Source: Trematomus loennbergii
Taxonomy: Eukaryota > Chordata > Actinopteri > Perciformes > Nototheniidae
Direction of reading: 5' to 3'
NCBI GenBank assembly: GCA_012861695.1
Contig: JAAOOA010000033.1
Coordinates: forward strand, 22,563,434-22,627,433
DNA: 64,000 nt
Shown: one piece after another, positions 1-11,140 of the stretch
How the letters are laid out: every line of letters starts with the position of its first letter
Numbering within the stretch: the first letter of the stretch is position 1
Notes under the pieces: generated by a model
The model's database searches: none
Seen by the model: the letters and a program-made list of their open reading frames with translations, nothing else
What the model was told of the DNA's origin: nothing
Program-made: the position numbers and the translations under genes

Positions 1-1125
1 CTTACCTGTGGGGTTCCCCAAGGCTCGATTCTGGGCCCCATCCTTTTCTACTGTACATACTGCCCCTAGGTTCAATTCTCACAAAACATAATATTCCCTT
101 CCACTGCTACGCCGACGATGTACAGATCTATCTGCCTCTCAAAGCAAATGTCAAACACTCACTACAGCAGTTGATGGACTGCTTAACAGAGATAAAATCC
201 TGGCTGAGCAAAAACTTTCTCAACCTCAACGAGAGCAAGACTGAGGTCATCTTTTTTGGACTGCAACCTCCAGCCTCTCCGGTTGATATTCTGGGGTCTC
301 TCAAAAAAAACATCCTCCCCTCGGTCATGAACCTTGGAGTGACCTTCACCAGCACTTTTAAATTCCACAAGCAGATCAGCACTGTAGTCAAATCCTGCTT
401 TTTTTAAATTAGACTATTGGCCAAAACCAAGTCGTATTTATCTTTTAATGACTTAGAAAGGGTTATTAACGCCTTTGTAACCTCGAGACTGGACTATTGC
501 AACGCTCTGTATGTGGGTATGGACCAGGCCTCAATTAAATGCCTGCAGCTAGTCCAAAACGCAGCTGCTCGTTTGCTGACTGGCCACAAAAAGCGTGACC
601 ACATCACCCCTATTCTGGCCTCACTACACTGGCTTCCAGTTAGGTTCAGAATTGTTTTAAAATCCTTTTATTTTTTTTAAAGCACTAAATGGGCTGGCTC
701 CGGCCTATATAGCTGAACTCCTCGAGCGCTACACCCCAGCCAGAGCTTTAAGGTCTGCTGACCAGCTGCTGCTGGTAGTGCCCAAGACCAGGCTTAAAAC
801 CAGAGGGCACCGAGCCTTCGCAGCAGCTGGCCCTAGGCTCTGGAACACTCTGCCCCTCCATGTGAGGTCGGCCCAGACCCTAGGGGTTTTTAAATCTACA
901 CTAAAAACACACTTCTTCTCTCTGGCTTTCTAGTTAGAGCGGAGCACGACTCCTGACTTTTCCTTGTGTTTTTATTTTAATTTAGTTTATTATATATATC
1001 TGTTGTAATTTATTGTCGTTTATTGTGATTGTAGTAATGTGTTTTTATTACATGTACAGCACTTTGGCTCGACCAAAAATCGCTTTTAAATGTGCTATAT
1101 AAATAAATCCTGATTTGATTTGATT
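1..1125 (+). mobile_element. L2-type LINE, 5'-truncated 3' end
   Basis: The window opens inside a reverse transcriptase: frame 1 reads the GVPQGSILGPILF motif, followed after a frameshift by the YADD catalytic box at 108-119. Further downstream the C-terminal part is recognisable (DCLTEIKSWLSKNFLNLNES at about 177-236, then HWLPV near 630 and LWNTLPLHVR near 838-868). The reading frame is broken several times (about 50, 407 and 680, the last two next to runs of T), so the copy is dead. The 3' tail ends in repeated TGATT units at 1111-1125, typical of L2-clade LINEs, which would have used this tail for target-primed reverse transcription. The 5' part lies outside the window. Confidence 0.88.
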
Positions 1126-1156
1126 TAGCACATGTTAATTTAAAGAAGGAACGACT

Positions 1157-2774
1157 ATGGAAGATAGAGGTGCCGAGGCTGACGAACTTGGCGGTGGTTT
1201 GGTTACCATAAGGATGACGTTTCTCAAACAACGGTAATCTGTCAAATATGCAGCAAATCCGTTCCTGCAAAGGTAGTAGTACCTCAAATTTGTTCCAACA
1301 TCTAAAAATCCATCATCCACTACAAAATGAAGAGTGTGTTAAACTCAGAATGTCAATATCTGGTCCCACTGTTGGATGGTGGCTTACGGCCCCCTCCGCT
1401 ACGCGCCGTTCGTTAGATGAGGCTGGTTATATTTAATAAAGAAAGGGATTCAAAACACCGGAATAAAGGTTATAACAATAATCTGATTTTACTGGTAAGA
1501 AACAAAACACGTTTACAGAGTACTCCGGACTTCAGGTTTCTACTGCTGTGCGATACAGGTATCGGGACCAGCCAGTCAGCAAACAGGAAGCATTTTACAT
1601 GCATAAACAACAGTATTCATATTCATATTTTGGGGCGGAGATGTGTTGACTTCTTCCTTCCCATTTTACTCCGAAGCGAATCAGAGAGTCCGTGGGGAGG
1701 AGCTGTGTGAGCTGCTCACTCCCCAGGTGTTTTTACTGGTTGGATTCACTTCTGGTCGGGTCCAATACAGCGAATCAGAGTTCTGAGAAAAAGTATGTTT
1801 TCTTCTGAGCAGAACGTGAGATTCTGAAGTTCACAAGGACAGAGTCAATCTTATCTCTGCACCGATATTCACTCCTTTACTTTCCCAAGGAATATTTCAC
1901 ACAAACTATTCTTTCCCAGACAACCAAACATTGTACACAGATATATTGATGCCCAGAAAGAACCTTGAAAAGAATATGTGTGTGTGCTGGTGGGAGGAGG
2001 TGTATGTGTGTGTAACAGGATCTCTGGGTCAGTGAGTTGTAAGTGAAAAGACAATATCTATATATGTGATTACTTAAAACAGTTCAAACAATACATGTTC
2101 ACTAAAATACAATTCAAAATAATACATGTTTACTTCAATACAGTTTAGAACCATATCTGTTTACTTTACCACACAAACGCCTAAGCAACCAGCCAAGATA
2201 CAAATGACTCTGGCTTCTTCTTTTTCGAAATCAGTCCCGTATGACAAAAAAAGTTCAAAATGGATAGAAATCACGGCTGCAGTGACTCAATACATTGCCA
2301 AAGACATGGCCCCAGTCAGTGTGGTAGAAAAGCCGGGTTTTCAAAAACTCGTGAAGACACTTGACCCAAAGTATAACTTGCCTGGTCGAAAATATTTTGC
2401 AGAGAAAGCTCTGCCAGCCTTGTACGTTGAAGTGAGAGAAAAAGTGACAAACCAGCTTACAAATGTGACCCACTTCTCTACGACTACAGATTTGTGGTCC
2501 AGTAGAACCTGTGAGCCATATCTCAGCTTGACCGTTCATTACGTCGACAACTGGGAGTTGAAGAGTGCATGCCTCCAAACGTCCTTTTTCCCGGAGGATC
2601 ACACAGGCGAGATAATAGCGCAAGGTTTACAAGAGGCTCTCCTGTCATCGAACTTACCAAAGGCTTGTCAGGTGTGTATCACCACAGATAACGGGAGTAA
2701 CATCGTCAAAGCTGTGAGTCTCAATAAGTGGAAAAGACTGCAATGTTTTGGCCACCGGCTGCACCTCGCAATTG
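1157..2774 (+). pseudogene. hAT-superfamily (ZBED-like) transposase, N-terminal exon, interrupted
   Basis: Two blocks, about 1157-1369 and 2173-2774, encode a BED zinc finger (CQIC, then NLFQHLKIHH around 1231-1312) and the start of a hAT catalytic domain. TTTDLWSS supplies the first catalytic Asp (2489-2491), TTDNGSN the second (2689-2691), and CFGHRLHLA follows near 2743-2770. Frameshifts lie near 1185-1195 and 1268. A consensus donor GTGAGT begins at 2775 right after the CFGHRLHLA block, so this may be a coding exon whose downstream exon is missing; no C-terminal dimerisation domain is found in the window. A solo LTR at 1370-2168 splits the two blocks, and removing it with one CCAC duplication joins them in frame. 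A domesticated ZBED gene is less likely because of the frameshifts. Confidence 0.85.
1370..2168. mobile_element. Solo LTR, family A copy 1, TSD CCAC
   Basis: Begins TGTTGGATGG and ends TTTACTTTA. It is flanked by CCAC at 1366-1369 and 2169-2172. A second copy (17480-18359) shares most of its length, including the segment CTACGCGCCGTTCGTT and the end block with AATACATGTTTACTTCAATA. That copy ends in the expected CA where this one has TA, so the terminus here carries a mutation. No coding sequence is visible. The length of about 800 bp, TG start and 4-bp duplication fit a solo LTR left by recombination of an LTR retroelement; the source element is not in the window and the sense strand is unclear. 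Confidence 0.8.
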
Positions 2775-2835
2775 GTGAGTAGGCTATCTGTCTGACTGTT
2801 TTATTTTTTTAATATCAGCGATGTTACAACCATAC

Positions 2836-2935
2836 TTGTCAACCCTCCCGATTTTCGCGGGAGACTCCCGATTTCATTGCCCTCTCCCGGTTTCCTCCCA
2901 GGGTCATATTTCTCCCGCATTTCTGACATAATCAG
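2836..2935. repeat. Possible DNA-transposon terminus (CCCTCCCGA-type repeat)
   Basis: The stretch after TACTTGTCAACCCTCCCGAT is built from alternating CTCCCG and CGGGAG blocks. This pattern is widespread at the ends of non-autonomous DNA transposons in animals. No matching opposite end or target duplication was found, so the assignment is tentative. The following 300 bases contain a local duplication of AGCGCGCGCG(T/C) blocks and no gene. Confidence 0.35.
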
Positions 2936-3245
2936 ATTTACTCAGTACTGTTTCCACTCTGACTTTAATACAGCTACACCATTGTTTGGTTTCCATGGTA
3001 GCGCGTCTCTTTAGTAGCGCGCGCGTCTCTTTAGTAGCGCGCGCAACTGAGGGTGAGTAAAATATATCACAGAAAACAGAACAAGAATCGACAACTCTAC
3101 CCTCTGCTCACTCCTGTCCTGTATTTAATACAGGACCAGCCCACACATATGCTCCATCAAGGATGGTGCTACAGGCCGCAAGGCAGTGCACTTACAACTA
3201 CAATAAGCATGTTAATCTAATACAACTCCGGCGATCCACTAGGCC

Positions 3246-3400
3246 AGGGGTATTCAACTAAAATTCAACGAGGTCCAGTTAGAGAAAATCTCCCCATGCA
3301 AAGGTCCGGAACATCAAAATATCTAACTTGCTTTATGAATTAGTGTGATATATATTGAAGTAGCCTGTAGCTGTATCAACGTCTGCATGTAATCAACAAC
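3246..3400. mobile_element. hAT-type non-autonomous element, 5' terminus
   Basis: CAGGGGTATTCAACTAAAAT starts at 3253. It resembles hAT terminal inverted repeats, which begin CAGGGG or CAGTG. The matching right end was not located: the CCCCTG end at 4985 shares only the first seven bases and no 8-bp duplication connects the two. The AT-rich DNA to about 3970 holds no supported gene. Confidence 0.42.
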
Positions 3401-3980
3401 CAATCAGATAAAGAAAGTACAATTCAAAAACAACAATATTTATTGTCAATTAACATTGAACTATACAGATATACAGTAAATACTGTGGATATGTGTAATG
3501 TTCCTCTCGGGCTGCATTTAAAATAAATATAAATAAAATAGAGAAATAAATAAAATAGCTTTGTTAACCGTTTCACATCATGACTTAACAGTTTCAGACG
3601 ATTATAGAACATATCAGTCTTTACACATCATAACAATTGAACAGTTTAAAGTTTCTCTTTCTTTCCCTCTTATATTGCAGTCCCTCACTCACTTTTCTTT
3701 AATTCAGTGCGAGAATTGAGCTTGAGCTTGTCCTGCCAGGAGTTTAAATCTGGGCTGAAATGGTGTCAGGGCCATTCTCATACACACATGCAGGTGCTCA
3801 TTGGTTAGCCTCGGTTAGCCTGCCCTGGAACGATATTTAGTTTTAATTTTGATCCTGGTGGACTGATCATATTGGGCTCTGAGACTGCTTATTTTTTGTG
3901 ACCTCAGTTCTGACTTGAGAGGGAATGTTTGGTCAAACACTTTGTGTTTTGTCTCATAGTGGCGTTTTGGCACTTTTAAT

Positions 3981-4140
3981 CAGGGTTGGGAGGGTTACTT
4001 TGTAAATGTAATCGGTTACTGAATACATGGCTCTGAAAGTAATCCGAATACAGTTAGAGTTACGTGTCTTAAAAAAGTAACGTATTCAGATTACTTTTAG
4101 AATACTTTTGGAATACTTTATTTTTCCATAACAGATGGGT
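3981..4140. mobile_element. hAT-type MITE, terminus
   Basis: CAGGGTTGGGAGGGTTACTT is followed by GTAATC(G/C) and AGTAATCC blocks that recur in both orientations (about 4010-4110). This is the usual look of a small hAT MITE with internal inverted subrepeats. I could not place the other terminus. Confidence 0.5.
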
Positions 4141-4309
4141 ATGTTTTGGTGAACAGGAGACACTTATTTTACTGTTTTAATGGCTTATCAAGAGCACAAC
4201 TCAAACACAACATCTTTGGGTCATTCTGGACAGCTCCCTCTCATCTGCACCCCACATAAAAAACATCACCAGGACTGCATTATTTGTACTCTCTTAAACC
4301 TTTCCTTAG

Positions 4310-4396
4310 AATATGTTATGAATTGTCAGGTGTCCTTGGGTGCTTTGAAAGGCGCCCCTAAATAGAATGAATTACTATTATTATTTATTATCTGAA
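4310..4396 (+). repeat. LINE/SINE 3' tail remnant
   Basis: The block containing TTGGGTGCTTTGAAAGGCGC, followed by an ATTATTATT-type microsatellite, matches the general form of 3' ends of fish LINEs and of the SINEs that borrow those tails. No coding sequence is attached. From about 4400 to 4900 I see only AT-rich and CT-rich DNA with no gene. Confidence 0.4.
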
Positions 4397-4904
4397 ACGA
4401 CGTAATAACTTTTAAAACTGTTTCCAGTCACTTGCCCCATGCATTCAGCAGCAGCAGGCCATTCACTTTGATTTGATCCCGTTATGAAATGTCATCATTT
4501 CGACAATAAAGAAATGCTACATAAACGTTATCTTGCACATTTTATCGAACCATCTCCGTTTCTATATATTTGAAAAGAGATCTCTCTCTCTGATCTGCGT
4601 GCGGGGGCGGGGCCTCACAGACATGCTGCAGCGCTGTGCAGTGTGCACACAGTTCTGCTGGTAATGAATATTACATTTTATGAGGAAACTTTTTCACCAA
4701 TAATTCCAAAATGTATTCACATTCACCGCTTCTCTCCCTGTATCGCTAATTATTCTCTTCACTCACTTTCCTCTCCGCTTCTCTCTGCCGCTCTCGTCTC
4801 TTCTTCTGTGTTTCTCTCCCTGTATCGCTCACTCGTCTCTTTCGCCCCCTGTCGGCAGCGGTTAAAATAGAATCGCCCCGTCAAAATTGAAATCCCCTAT
4901 TAAT

Positions 4905-4985
4905 GTATTGATTATAGGTCCGGGTCCGTATAGGTCGGCGTCTGGGTCCGGATCCGGACCGCGGTCCGCCTGTTGCCGACCCCTG
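4905..4985 (-). mobile_element. hAT-like transposon terminus inserted in piggyBac remnant
   Basis: Read on the minus strand, CAGGGGTCGGCAACAGG begins exactly where the piggyBac reading frame is interrupted (4985). It runs into overlapping GGTCCGGATCCGGACC-type palindromes down to about 4905. The CAGGGG terminus suggests hAT. The partner end and 8-bp duplication (expected to resemble the CTGTAGAT flank) were not found, so the insertion may be truncated. Confidence 0.5.
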
Positions 4986-5480
4986 ATCTACAGTGATGTC
5001 GGACCCTGGCCTGTAGGACGCGATTGAATTATCGACAAAGCGATCCCACACCTTCCTCACGTGAGTAAACTTGTCGGTGGTCAACCGGCACCGGCGGGTC
5101 TCCTTTTTATCAAAGCGCAGGTAACGCATGATTTCTCGAAACCTGTTCCTCGACAGTGTTGCGTTGAAGAATGCGTTGCCCCACTGCTCGGACCAGAAAC
5201 TCTCCATCTCTTATGTTCTTCCCACAATATGCACCTCTCACATAGAGAAGCGCAATGAAGGCCTTCAGCTCCATAATAGAGACATCCCAGGTGGCTCTGT
5301 CTCCATTATCTCTCCGCGCTTCAGCAATGGTGCAATCACGGATTTCCTCCAACATTGCACTATCACACAGACACATAAAGGCTGTGAGTTTGTCATTAAT
5401 GTTGTGACGTGCGTGCGTGTAGTGTGGGGCCAGCAGACTCCGTGAGGATGTTCTGTATCTGCCGTCTCCCTGTGCAACAC
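4986..5480 (-). pseudogene. piggyBac transposase fragment
   Basis: Three overlapping minus-strand frames (about 5480-5265, 5376-5215 and 5213-4986) together give the N-terminal half of a piggyBac-type DDE transposase. Recognisable blocks are an ELKAFIALLYVRGAY-like segment, FWSEQWGN, the family block FREIMRYLRFDKK, and SDITVD ending at the break. ITVD(E) normally carries the first catalytic Asp. Everything after it is lost because a hAT-like terminus starts there. Frameshifts near 5265 and 5215 add to the damage. A complete family member is roughly 550-600 residues; about 150 remain. Confidence 0.78.
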
Positions 5481-5659
5481 ACTCTGACTCCCTAAACGTC
5501 CAGGAGCGACGCTTGGTCAGGGTCCCGTGGCGTGCAGTTGGGACGCGCCGTATGGAATGCCATTTAAGCCAAAATTAAATAAATACATATATATATATAA
5601 ATATGCCTATGAAATACATTCTGAAATAAATAAATGAGGCAATAAATATGTATACATGT

Positions 5660-7530
5660 ACATTTAAATACACATTTATTTATTTCATGGGACTTTTATT
5701 TCATAATGACACATTTATTTATTTCAAGAGACTTTTATTTCATAATGACACATTTATTTATTTCAGGGGACTTGTATTTCATAATGACACATTTCCATTT
5801 CTTATATGCAAATTAATGGGCGTGGTTAGCTCACAGATCCAGACCAAAGCAACAGCACTCGCGAGGATATTGGCTTCCAAGCCAATATTTCAAGGATGCT
5901 ACGTCATCGAGTGCCGCCGAAGGACTGTTCCAATCTCCAGCATACTTGGAATTCCACCGAGGCCGCGTCCTTGGTTTGGGGGAAATTTCGAGGCTGCACA
6001 TGGGTAGACTTCGCGTCCTTAAAATCCCCACAATGCTTTGCGCATGGACCAATTTCCCCAAATCTGTGGCGGAAGATGTAAGGCGGGGCCTCTCATATGA
6101 CGCACACCTGCACACTTGCTAGCCTGTTCCACTCTTCGTTTTCCGAATGCCAGGAAGTATTCTTGCCTTGCTTCTGAAGCAAGATGCTCGGCTCGGCTGT
6201 GCTACCAAGCCAGCATCCTCGCGATTGAGAAACGGCCACTGACTCAATAGCTCTTGTTTCACACTCAGCCTGATTTAGCTCTGGTTCTTCCTGTTTCAGC
6301 CACAGCGGAGCCAGCTCTAAACACCGAACACCGGTTCTTAGCTGACCCCACTTGGCTGCCCGGCAAGAACCAAGAACCACGCTCACGTCGGAAGGGGGCG
6401 AGATTAACCTGAGCCATAATAACAGTTTATGGCGAGTACGGAAAATGAAAGTTGTAACAAGCAGTAGCGCTGAGCAAAGTGACTAGAACGCAACCACACA
6501 CTTATAAAAAAACACACTTTATAAAGTCAGGCAACACTAACCAGGCTTCGTGTGATTCTGTTTATTTGTATCTTACTTTGACCATCCGTTCACTGTCATT
6601 GATCATTGTGGAGAGCAGGCAGAGGTTTTGTTTTGTATTATAGCAGCTATCAGATGGAATCAATACATGGGCTGCACAGGTTGTCATGTCCGACTATCAC
6701 AAGTAGAATCATAATGAAAAGGTCAAATGTGCCTGTAGAAAACGGCTTATGCCACAATAGGATAGCAACAAGTAGTCAAGATAGTCAGTTTAGCTTCGGT
6801 TGCTGTTGCATAACTGCGGTCAACTCAGCCATCTCTCGCGTTCACTTGGTCAAATCAGCAGCTATTCATTTTTGAGTGCGCAATTAATAGCGCCTTTACG
6901 GTAATCGCTGTACAAGAGTAAATAATGCATTTTTTTCTGCTTTATTTGCAATACAAGTCATTTGTACCATAAGTTCTTAATAAAACTGACACTGTTTGAC
7001 TCAGTCCTAGTTTGACTGCTACAATAAAATGAAGTAGGCTACTTTTACTGTGTACTTTTTGGGTAATGCTCTCTCAAAGTCCCCTCCTGAGAACAAATCA
7101 TGCCACTTCTGCTATATTTGATGATAAAATAATTTTTAGCCATAAGTTCTTAATAAAATTGGTAGGCCTACTGTTGGACTCAGTACTTGTTAGACTACTA
7201 CCACAAATACAATGAAGTAGGCCTACTTTTATTGTGTACTTTTTGAGTAATACTCTGTCAAACTCCCTTCCCGAGTACAATAATGCATGTTTTTAGCTAT
7301 CTTTGATGAGAGATAAAATGGTATTTTGCCAAAAGTTCTTAGTTAAATTGATACTGTTGGACTCAGTACTACTTGGACTACTACCACAAGTACAATCAAG
7401 TACTTTTACTGTGTATTTTTTGAGTAATACTAGGTCAAACTCCTGTCCTGAGTACATTCTTTCATGTATTCTGCTATCTTTGATAAGAGATAATATCTAT
7501 ATTTCAGGTATTTATTTAAATAAGAAGTGA
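5660..7530 (+). repeat. FB1 left arm with ~180-bp tandem units
   Basis: The outer part carries three copies of a ~60-bp unit with TTTCATAATGACACATTTAT (5690-5800). The inner part (about 6960-7500) consists of three degenerate repeats, each running from an AAGTTCTTA(A/G)TAAA block through GGACTCAGTACT and TTTTACTGTGTA to a CTGAG(A/T)AC block. The same inner units appear in the second foldback element near 24.0-28.9 kb. No open frame here looks like a gene. Confidence 0.75.
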
Positions 7531-7905
7531 CCTTTGAATAAATATTGCAAAACAAAGCCTATATCACCTGCAGGCTTAGCCGTGTGTATTTCTTCCTGCA
7601 CTACAAGATTTCGATGTGTACACATCTGGGCCATTTATTGTGTAATTTCTCCAAACATATACAAATGCCTGTATTGGAGTCAAAAAGGTGCAGTAGAAGG
7701 ACTTTAGCAGCATCATAAGAGGCCAACAAGAGTGACAGGGGTGTGTCACTGTGCTGAAGGAAGGTTGTGAACAGCTATCCAGGATAGTCTCTAAAGACTT
7801 TCCAAGGGTAACAATGCTGCTGCTGGAGTACTGATCTAGTGGATCTAGTGTTGATGTCATCTGTCTACCTTATCCTCTTAAAATACTCTGTCTAACATTA
7901 TCTGT
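7531..7905. other. FB1 loop region, no gene seen
   Basis: This is the unpaired centre of FB1. It shares sequence with the loop segments of the second foldback element at 24905-25030 and 28512-28700, for example GGTGTGTCACT and CCTCTTAAAATACTCTGTC. The loop is therefore part of the mobile family rather than an unrelated insertion. A minus-strand frame of 94 codons here has no recognisable domain. Confidence 0.5.
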
Positions 7906-8062
7906 ACATTACATTACATTACATTAGTTAGACACTTTTATCCAAAGCGACTTACATACATTCAGTACTGTGGACAATCCCCACAGGAGCAATTTGGGGT
8001 GAAGTGTCCTCCCCTGATTCGAAGTCCAGCACACTCTCCACTGAGCCACAGCCTCCCAGTAT
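7906..8062 (+). repeat. Short interspersed repeat with (ACATT)n head
   Basis: Repeated ACATT units (7907-7926) lead into TTTTATCCAAAGCGACTTAC and end near GAGCCACAGCC. This layout is a very common short repeat in teleost genomes. It interrupts the FB1 loop. I cannot assign it to a SINE or MITE class from sequence alone. Confidence 0.5.
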
Positions 8063-8064
8063 TG

Positions 8065-8955
8065 TGAACGCTTTTAACGCTTATTAAATATAGCAGAAAA
8101 CATGCATTATTCTACTCAGGAGGGGAGTTTGACAGGGGATTACTCAAACACTTGATTGTACTTGTGGGAGTAGTCCAAGTAGTACTGACTCCAACAGTAT
8201 CAATTTCATGTAGAACTTGTTGCAAAAATCATTTATCCCTCATCAAATATAGCAGAATACATGAATTATTGTACTCAGGAGGGGAGTTTGACAAAGGATT
8301 ACTCAAGAAGTACACAGTAAAAATACGTTATTGTACTTGTGGGAGTAGTCCAAGTAGTACTGAGTCCAACAGTCCCAATTGTATTAAGAACTTATGGCAA
8401 AATATCATTTGATCTCTCATCAAAGATAGCTAAAAACATGCATAATTGTACTCTGGAAGGGAGTTTGACAGAGTATTACTCAACAAGTACACAATAAAAG
8501 TAGGCTACTTCATTGTATTTGTGGTAGTAGTCTAACAAGTACTGAGTCCAACTACCAATTTTATTAAGAACTTATGGATACAAATAATTTTATCTCATCA
8601 AATATAGCAGAAGTGGCATGAGTTTGTTCTCAGGGACTTTGAGAGAGTATTACCCAAAAAGTACACAGTAAAAGTAGCCTACTTCATTTTATTGTAGCAG
8701 TCAAACAGTGTCAGTTTTATTAAGAACTTATGGTACAAATGACTTGTATTGCAAATAAAGCAGAAAAAAACATGCATTATTTTACTCTTGTACAGCGATT
8801 ACCGTAAAGGCGCTATTAATTGCGCACTCAAAAATGAATAGCTGCTGATTTGACCAAGCGAACGCGAGAGACGGCTGAGTTGACCGCAGTTATGCAACAG
8901 CAACCGAAGCTAAACTGACTATCTTGACTACTTGTTGCTATCCTATTGTGGCATA
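8065..8955 (-). repeat. FB1 right arm, inner part
   Basis: Reverse complement of about 6745-7530. It carries the same degenerate ~180-bp units, here with AGCAGAA(A/T)ACATG, GGGGAGTTTGACA and AGTACTGA(G/C)TCCAACAG motifs. The arm is cut at 8955 by the chromovirus and resumes near 14449. Confidence 0.75.
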
Positions 8956-9336
8956 TGTTACGTAATCCGAGAAGACCCAAACGCAGGACACGGCAGAGTG
9001 TTGGAAAAAAGGTTTATTGTGAGGCGGAGGAGCGTGGAGAGTAATCCGGTAGGAATCATGACTGGTGGCGGCAGGTGATGGCAACAAGGCGGCTGGAGAG
9101 TGATCCTGGAGCACAAGAGAAACACATTCAGTGTAAAGAGAATAGCTTAATTTAGGCTAAGAAGGCTGAGAGTTTACCACTGGGTTTAAACAACGATCTG
9201 GCGCTGAAAGGTTGTGGAGCCTCCGCTGATATGCCATTAGTGATGGCTGATGGAAATCAGGTGTGTAGCTGATTGCAGCAGGTGGAGATTGAGCCGGGAG
9301 CCAGGAGTGACAGCCACCACGCCCAGACAGGGAAAG

Positions 9337-9404
<68 letters not shown>
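8956..9404 (-). repeat. Chromovirus 3' LTR
   Basis: It starts (plus-strand view) TGTTACGTAATCCGAG and ends in a long (CA)n run at about 9340-9404. It matches 14017-14431 nearly base for base apart from a deletion of GTGAGAAAAACA-type sequence near 9125 and the expanded CA tract. In element sense the LTR starts in the TG repeat and ends GTAACA. Confidence 0.88.
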
Positions 9405-9407
<3 letters not shown>

Positions 9408-9415
9408 CCCTCCCC

Positions 9416-10870
9416 TTAAGGGACGCCTCCAGGTGGTCTACCAGGGTTATCCCGGTGGAAGTCCCGTACCAGGGACGCGCCCACGATGTTTCGCCGGGGA
9501 ACCCAAGACCTCTCCTCTGGACCATAGCCCTCCCAATCCACAAGATATTGGAATCCCCTTCCACGGCGACGAACGTCCAACAATCGCCTGACGGTGTAGG
9601 TTGGGTGATCATTGATGATGCGGGGGGTTGGGGGAACACTCACTGGAGGAGACAAGGCGCTGCTGGCAACAGGTTTCACCAGAGAGACATGAAATGTCAG
9701 ATGAACCTTCATGTGTGGGGGAAGCTGACCTGGTAAGTAGTTGGGGCCGGGGTCCTGTGGCGGTCTGCGATGAGGCATAGTTCTTCTCAGCTGGAGTGAG
9801 GCGGCGAGAGAAAATGCACAAGGATGTAATTTTTGGTCTCGTTCCGAGCGCTGGGAAAGAACTGCCCCTACCCCGGTGTTGGAGGCATCGACCTCCACCA
9901 CGAACTGGCGAGAGGAATCAGGGTGGATGAGCACAGGGGCAGTGGTGAAAAGTCTCTTTAGCTCCGAGAAGGCTGCATCGCACTCTGGGGTCCAGAAAAA
10001 AACAGTTGTAGGGGAAGTGAGTCTGGTTAAAGGGCCCGCCACTCTGCTGTAGTCTCTGATGAAGCGCCGATAAAAATTGGCGAAACCAAGAAACTGTTGA
10101 AGCTGTTTAACTGAGGTTGGTTTGGGCCACCCCGCCACCGCTTGGATCTTCTCAGGGTCGGTCCTAATCTTTCCTTCCTCAACGATGTAGCCCAGGAATG
10201 AGACTGTGTTGACATGGAATTCGCATTTCTCCGCCTTCACAAAGAGTCTGTTTTCAAGGAGTCTCTGCAGCACCTGCCTGACATGGATAATGTGCTCCTC
10301 CTTGTTACGAGAGAATATGAGAATGTCATCCAAGTAGACAAAGACTGACCGGTTGAGGAGGTCACGGAGCACATCGTTCACCATCGACTGAAAAACTGCT
10401 GGGGCATTCGTCAGTCCAAAAGGCATCACCAGATACTCAAAGTGACTGAGTGGTGTGTTAAAGGCAGTCTTCCACTCGTCCCCTTCACGGATTCTGACGA
10501 GGTGGTAGGCATTGCGGAAGTCCAGTTTGGAAAAAATGGTGGCTTCCTGGAGGGGTTCAAAGGCGGAGTTAATGAGGGGTAATGGATATTAGTTTTTTAC
10601 AGTGATGGCATTGAGACCCCTGTAATCAATGCAGGGCCGCAGTGAGCGGTCCTTCTTGGACACGAAGAAAAACCAGCACCGACCGGGGAGGAGGATGGGT
10701 GGATGAACCGGCAGCCAGGGAGTCATGGATGTAACTCTCCATGGATTTTCTCTCAGGGCGAGACAGGTTGAACAGACGTGAGGAAGGCAGAGGGGCCCCG
10801 GGAAGGAGGTCAATGGGACAGTCGTAGGGTTGATGAGGAGGAAGAGAAAGAGCTCGCTGTTTACTGAACA
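9416..10870 (-). pseudogene. Chromovirus pol remnant: RT, partial RNase H, chromodomain
   Basis: The minus-strand frame first shows an RT entry block ([18 protein letters not shown] near 10625-10680). After a stop near 10590 the rest of the palm follows, with [13 protein letters not shown], the catalytic YLDDILIFS (about 10309-10335) and the thumb/connection [12 protein letters not shown]. RNase H begins ([17 protein letters not shown]) but breaks off near 9790. Directly afterwards comes the integrase C-terminal tail ([17 protein letters not shown]) and a chromodomain ([19 protein letters not shown]) ending at 9416. Most of RNase H and all of the integrase catalytic core are gone. A short stretch at the junction is read out of frame, so the continuous 337-codon frame is a chance fusion. 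Confidence 0.85.
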
Positions 10871-10879
10871 CCTCTCCTA

Positions 10880-11140
10880 GGCTATGATATTCAGTGGGGA
10901 CAGATAATAGGTCAGGCGGCTCGATCTTGGGTGGTGGAGCGGCGGCCTCTGCTGGCGGTAGGGCAGACTGCAGGCATGAGGATAAACAAAAAAAAACTCC
11001 AACTAATGATTTTGCCAGTTACCCAATCAATCTGGGGTTGTGTGTTCTTAACCAGGGATGGCCCAACACTATGGGAGCATGAGGTGAGGAAATTAGGTGA
11101 AACTGAATAAACTCACGATGGTTTCCAGACAGAATGAGGT
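10880..11140 (-). other. Chromovirus protease-RT linker, no separate gene
   Basis: This internal segment should encode the region between protease and reverse transcriptase. Short frames and an A-rich run near 10988 suggest frameshifts. I see no motif that would justify a separate feature. Confidence 0.4.

Noticed and set aside
3253..4985. A single hAT element with CAGGGGT at one end and ACCCCTG at the other
   Set aside because: Terminal identity ends after seven bases, the 8-bp flanks (CACTAGGC against ATCTACAG) do not match, and there is no internal support for one element.
9250..9639. Frames across the CA repeat at 9340-9404 on both strands
   Set aside because: Products of the microsatellite and LTR; no gene.
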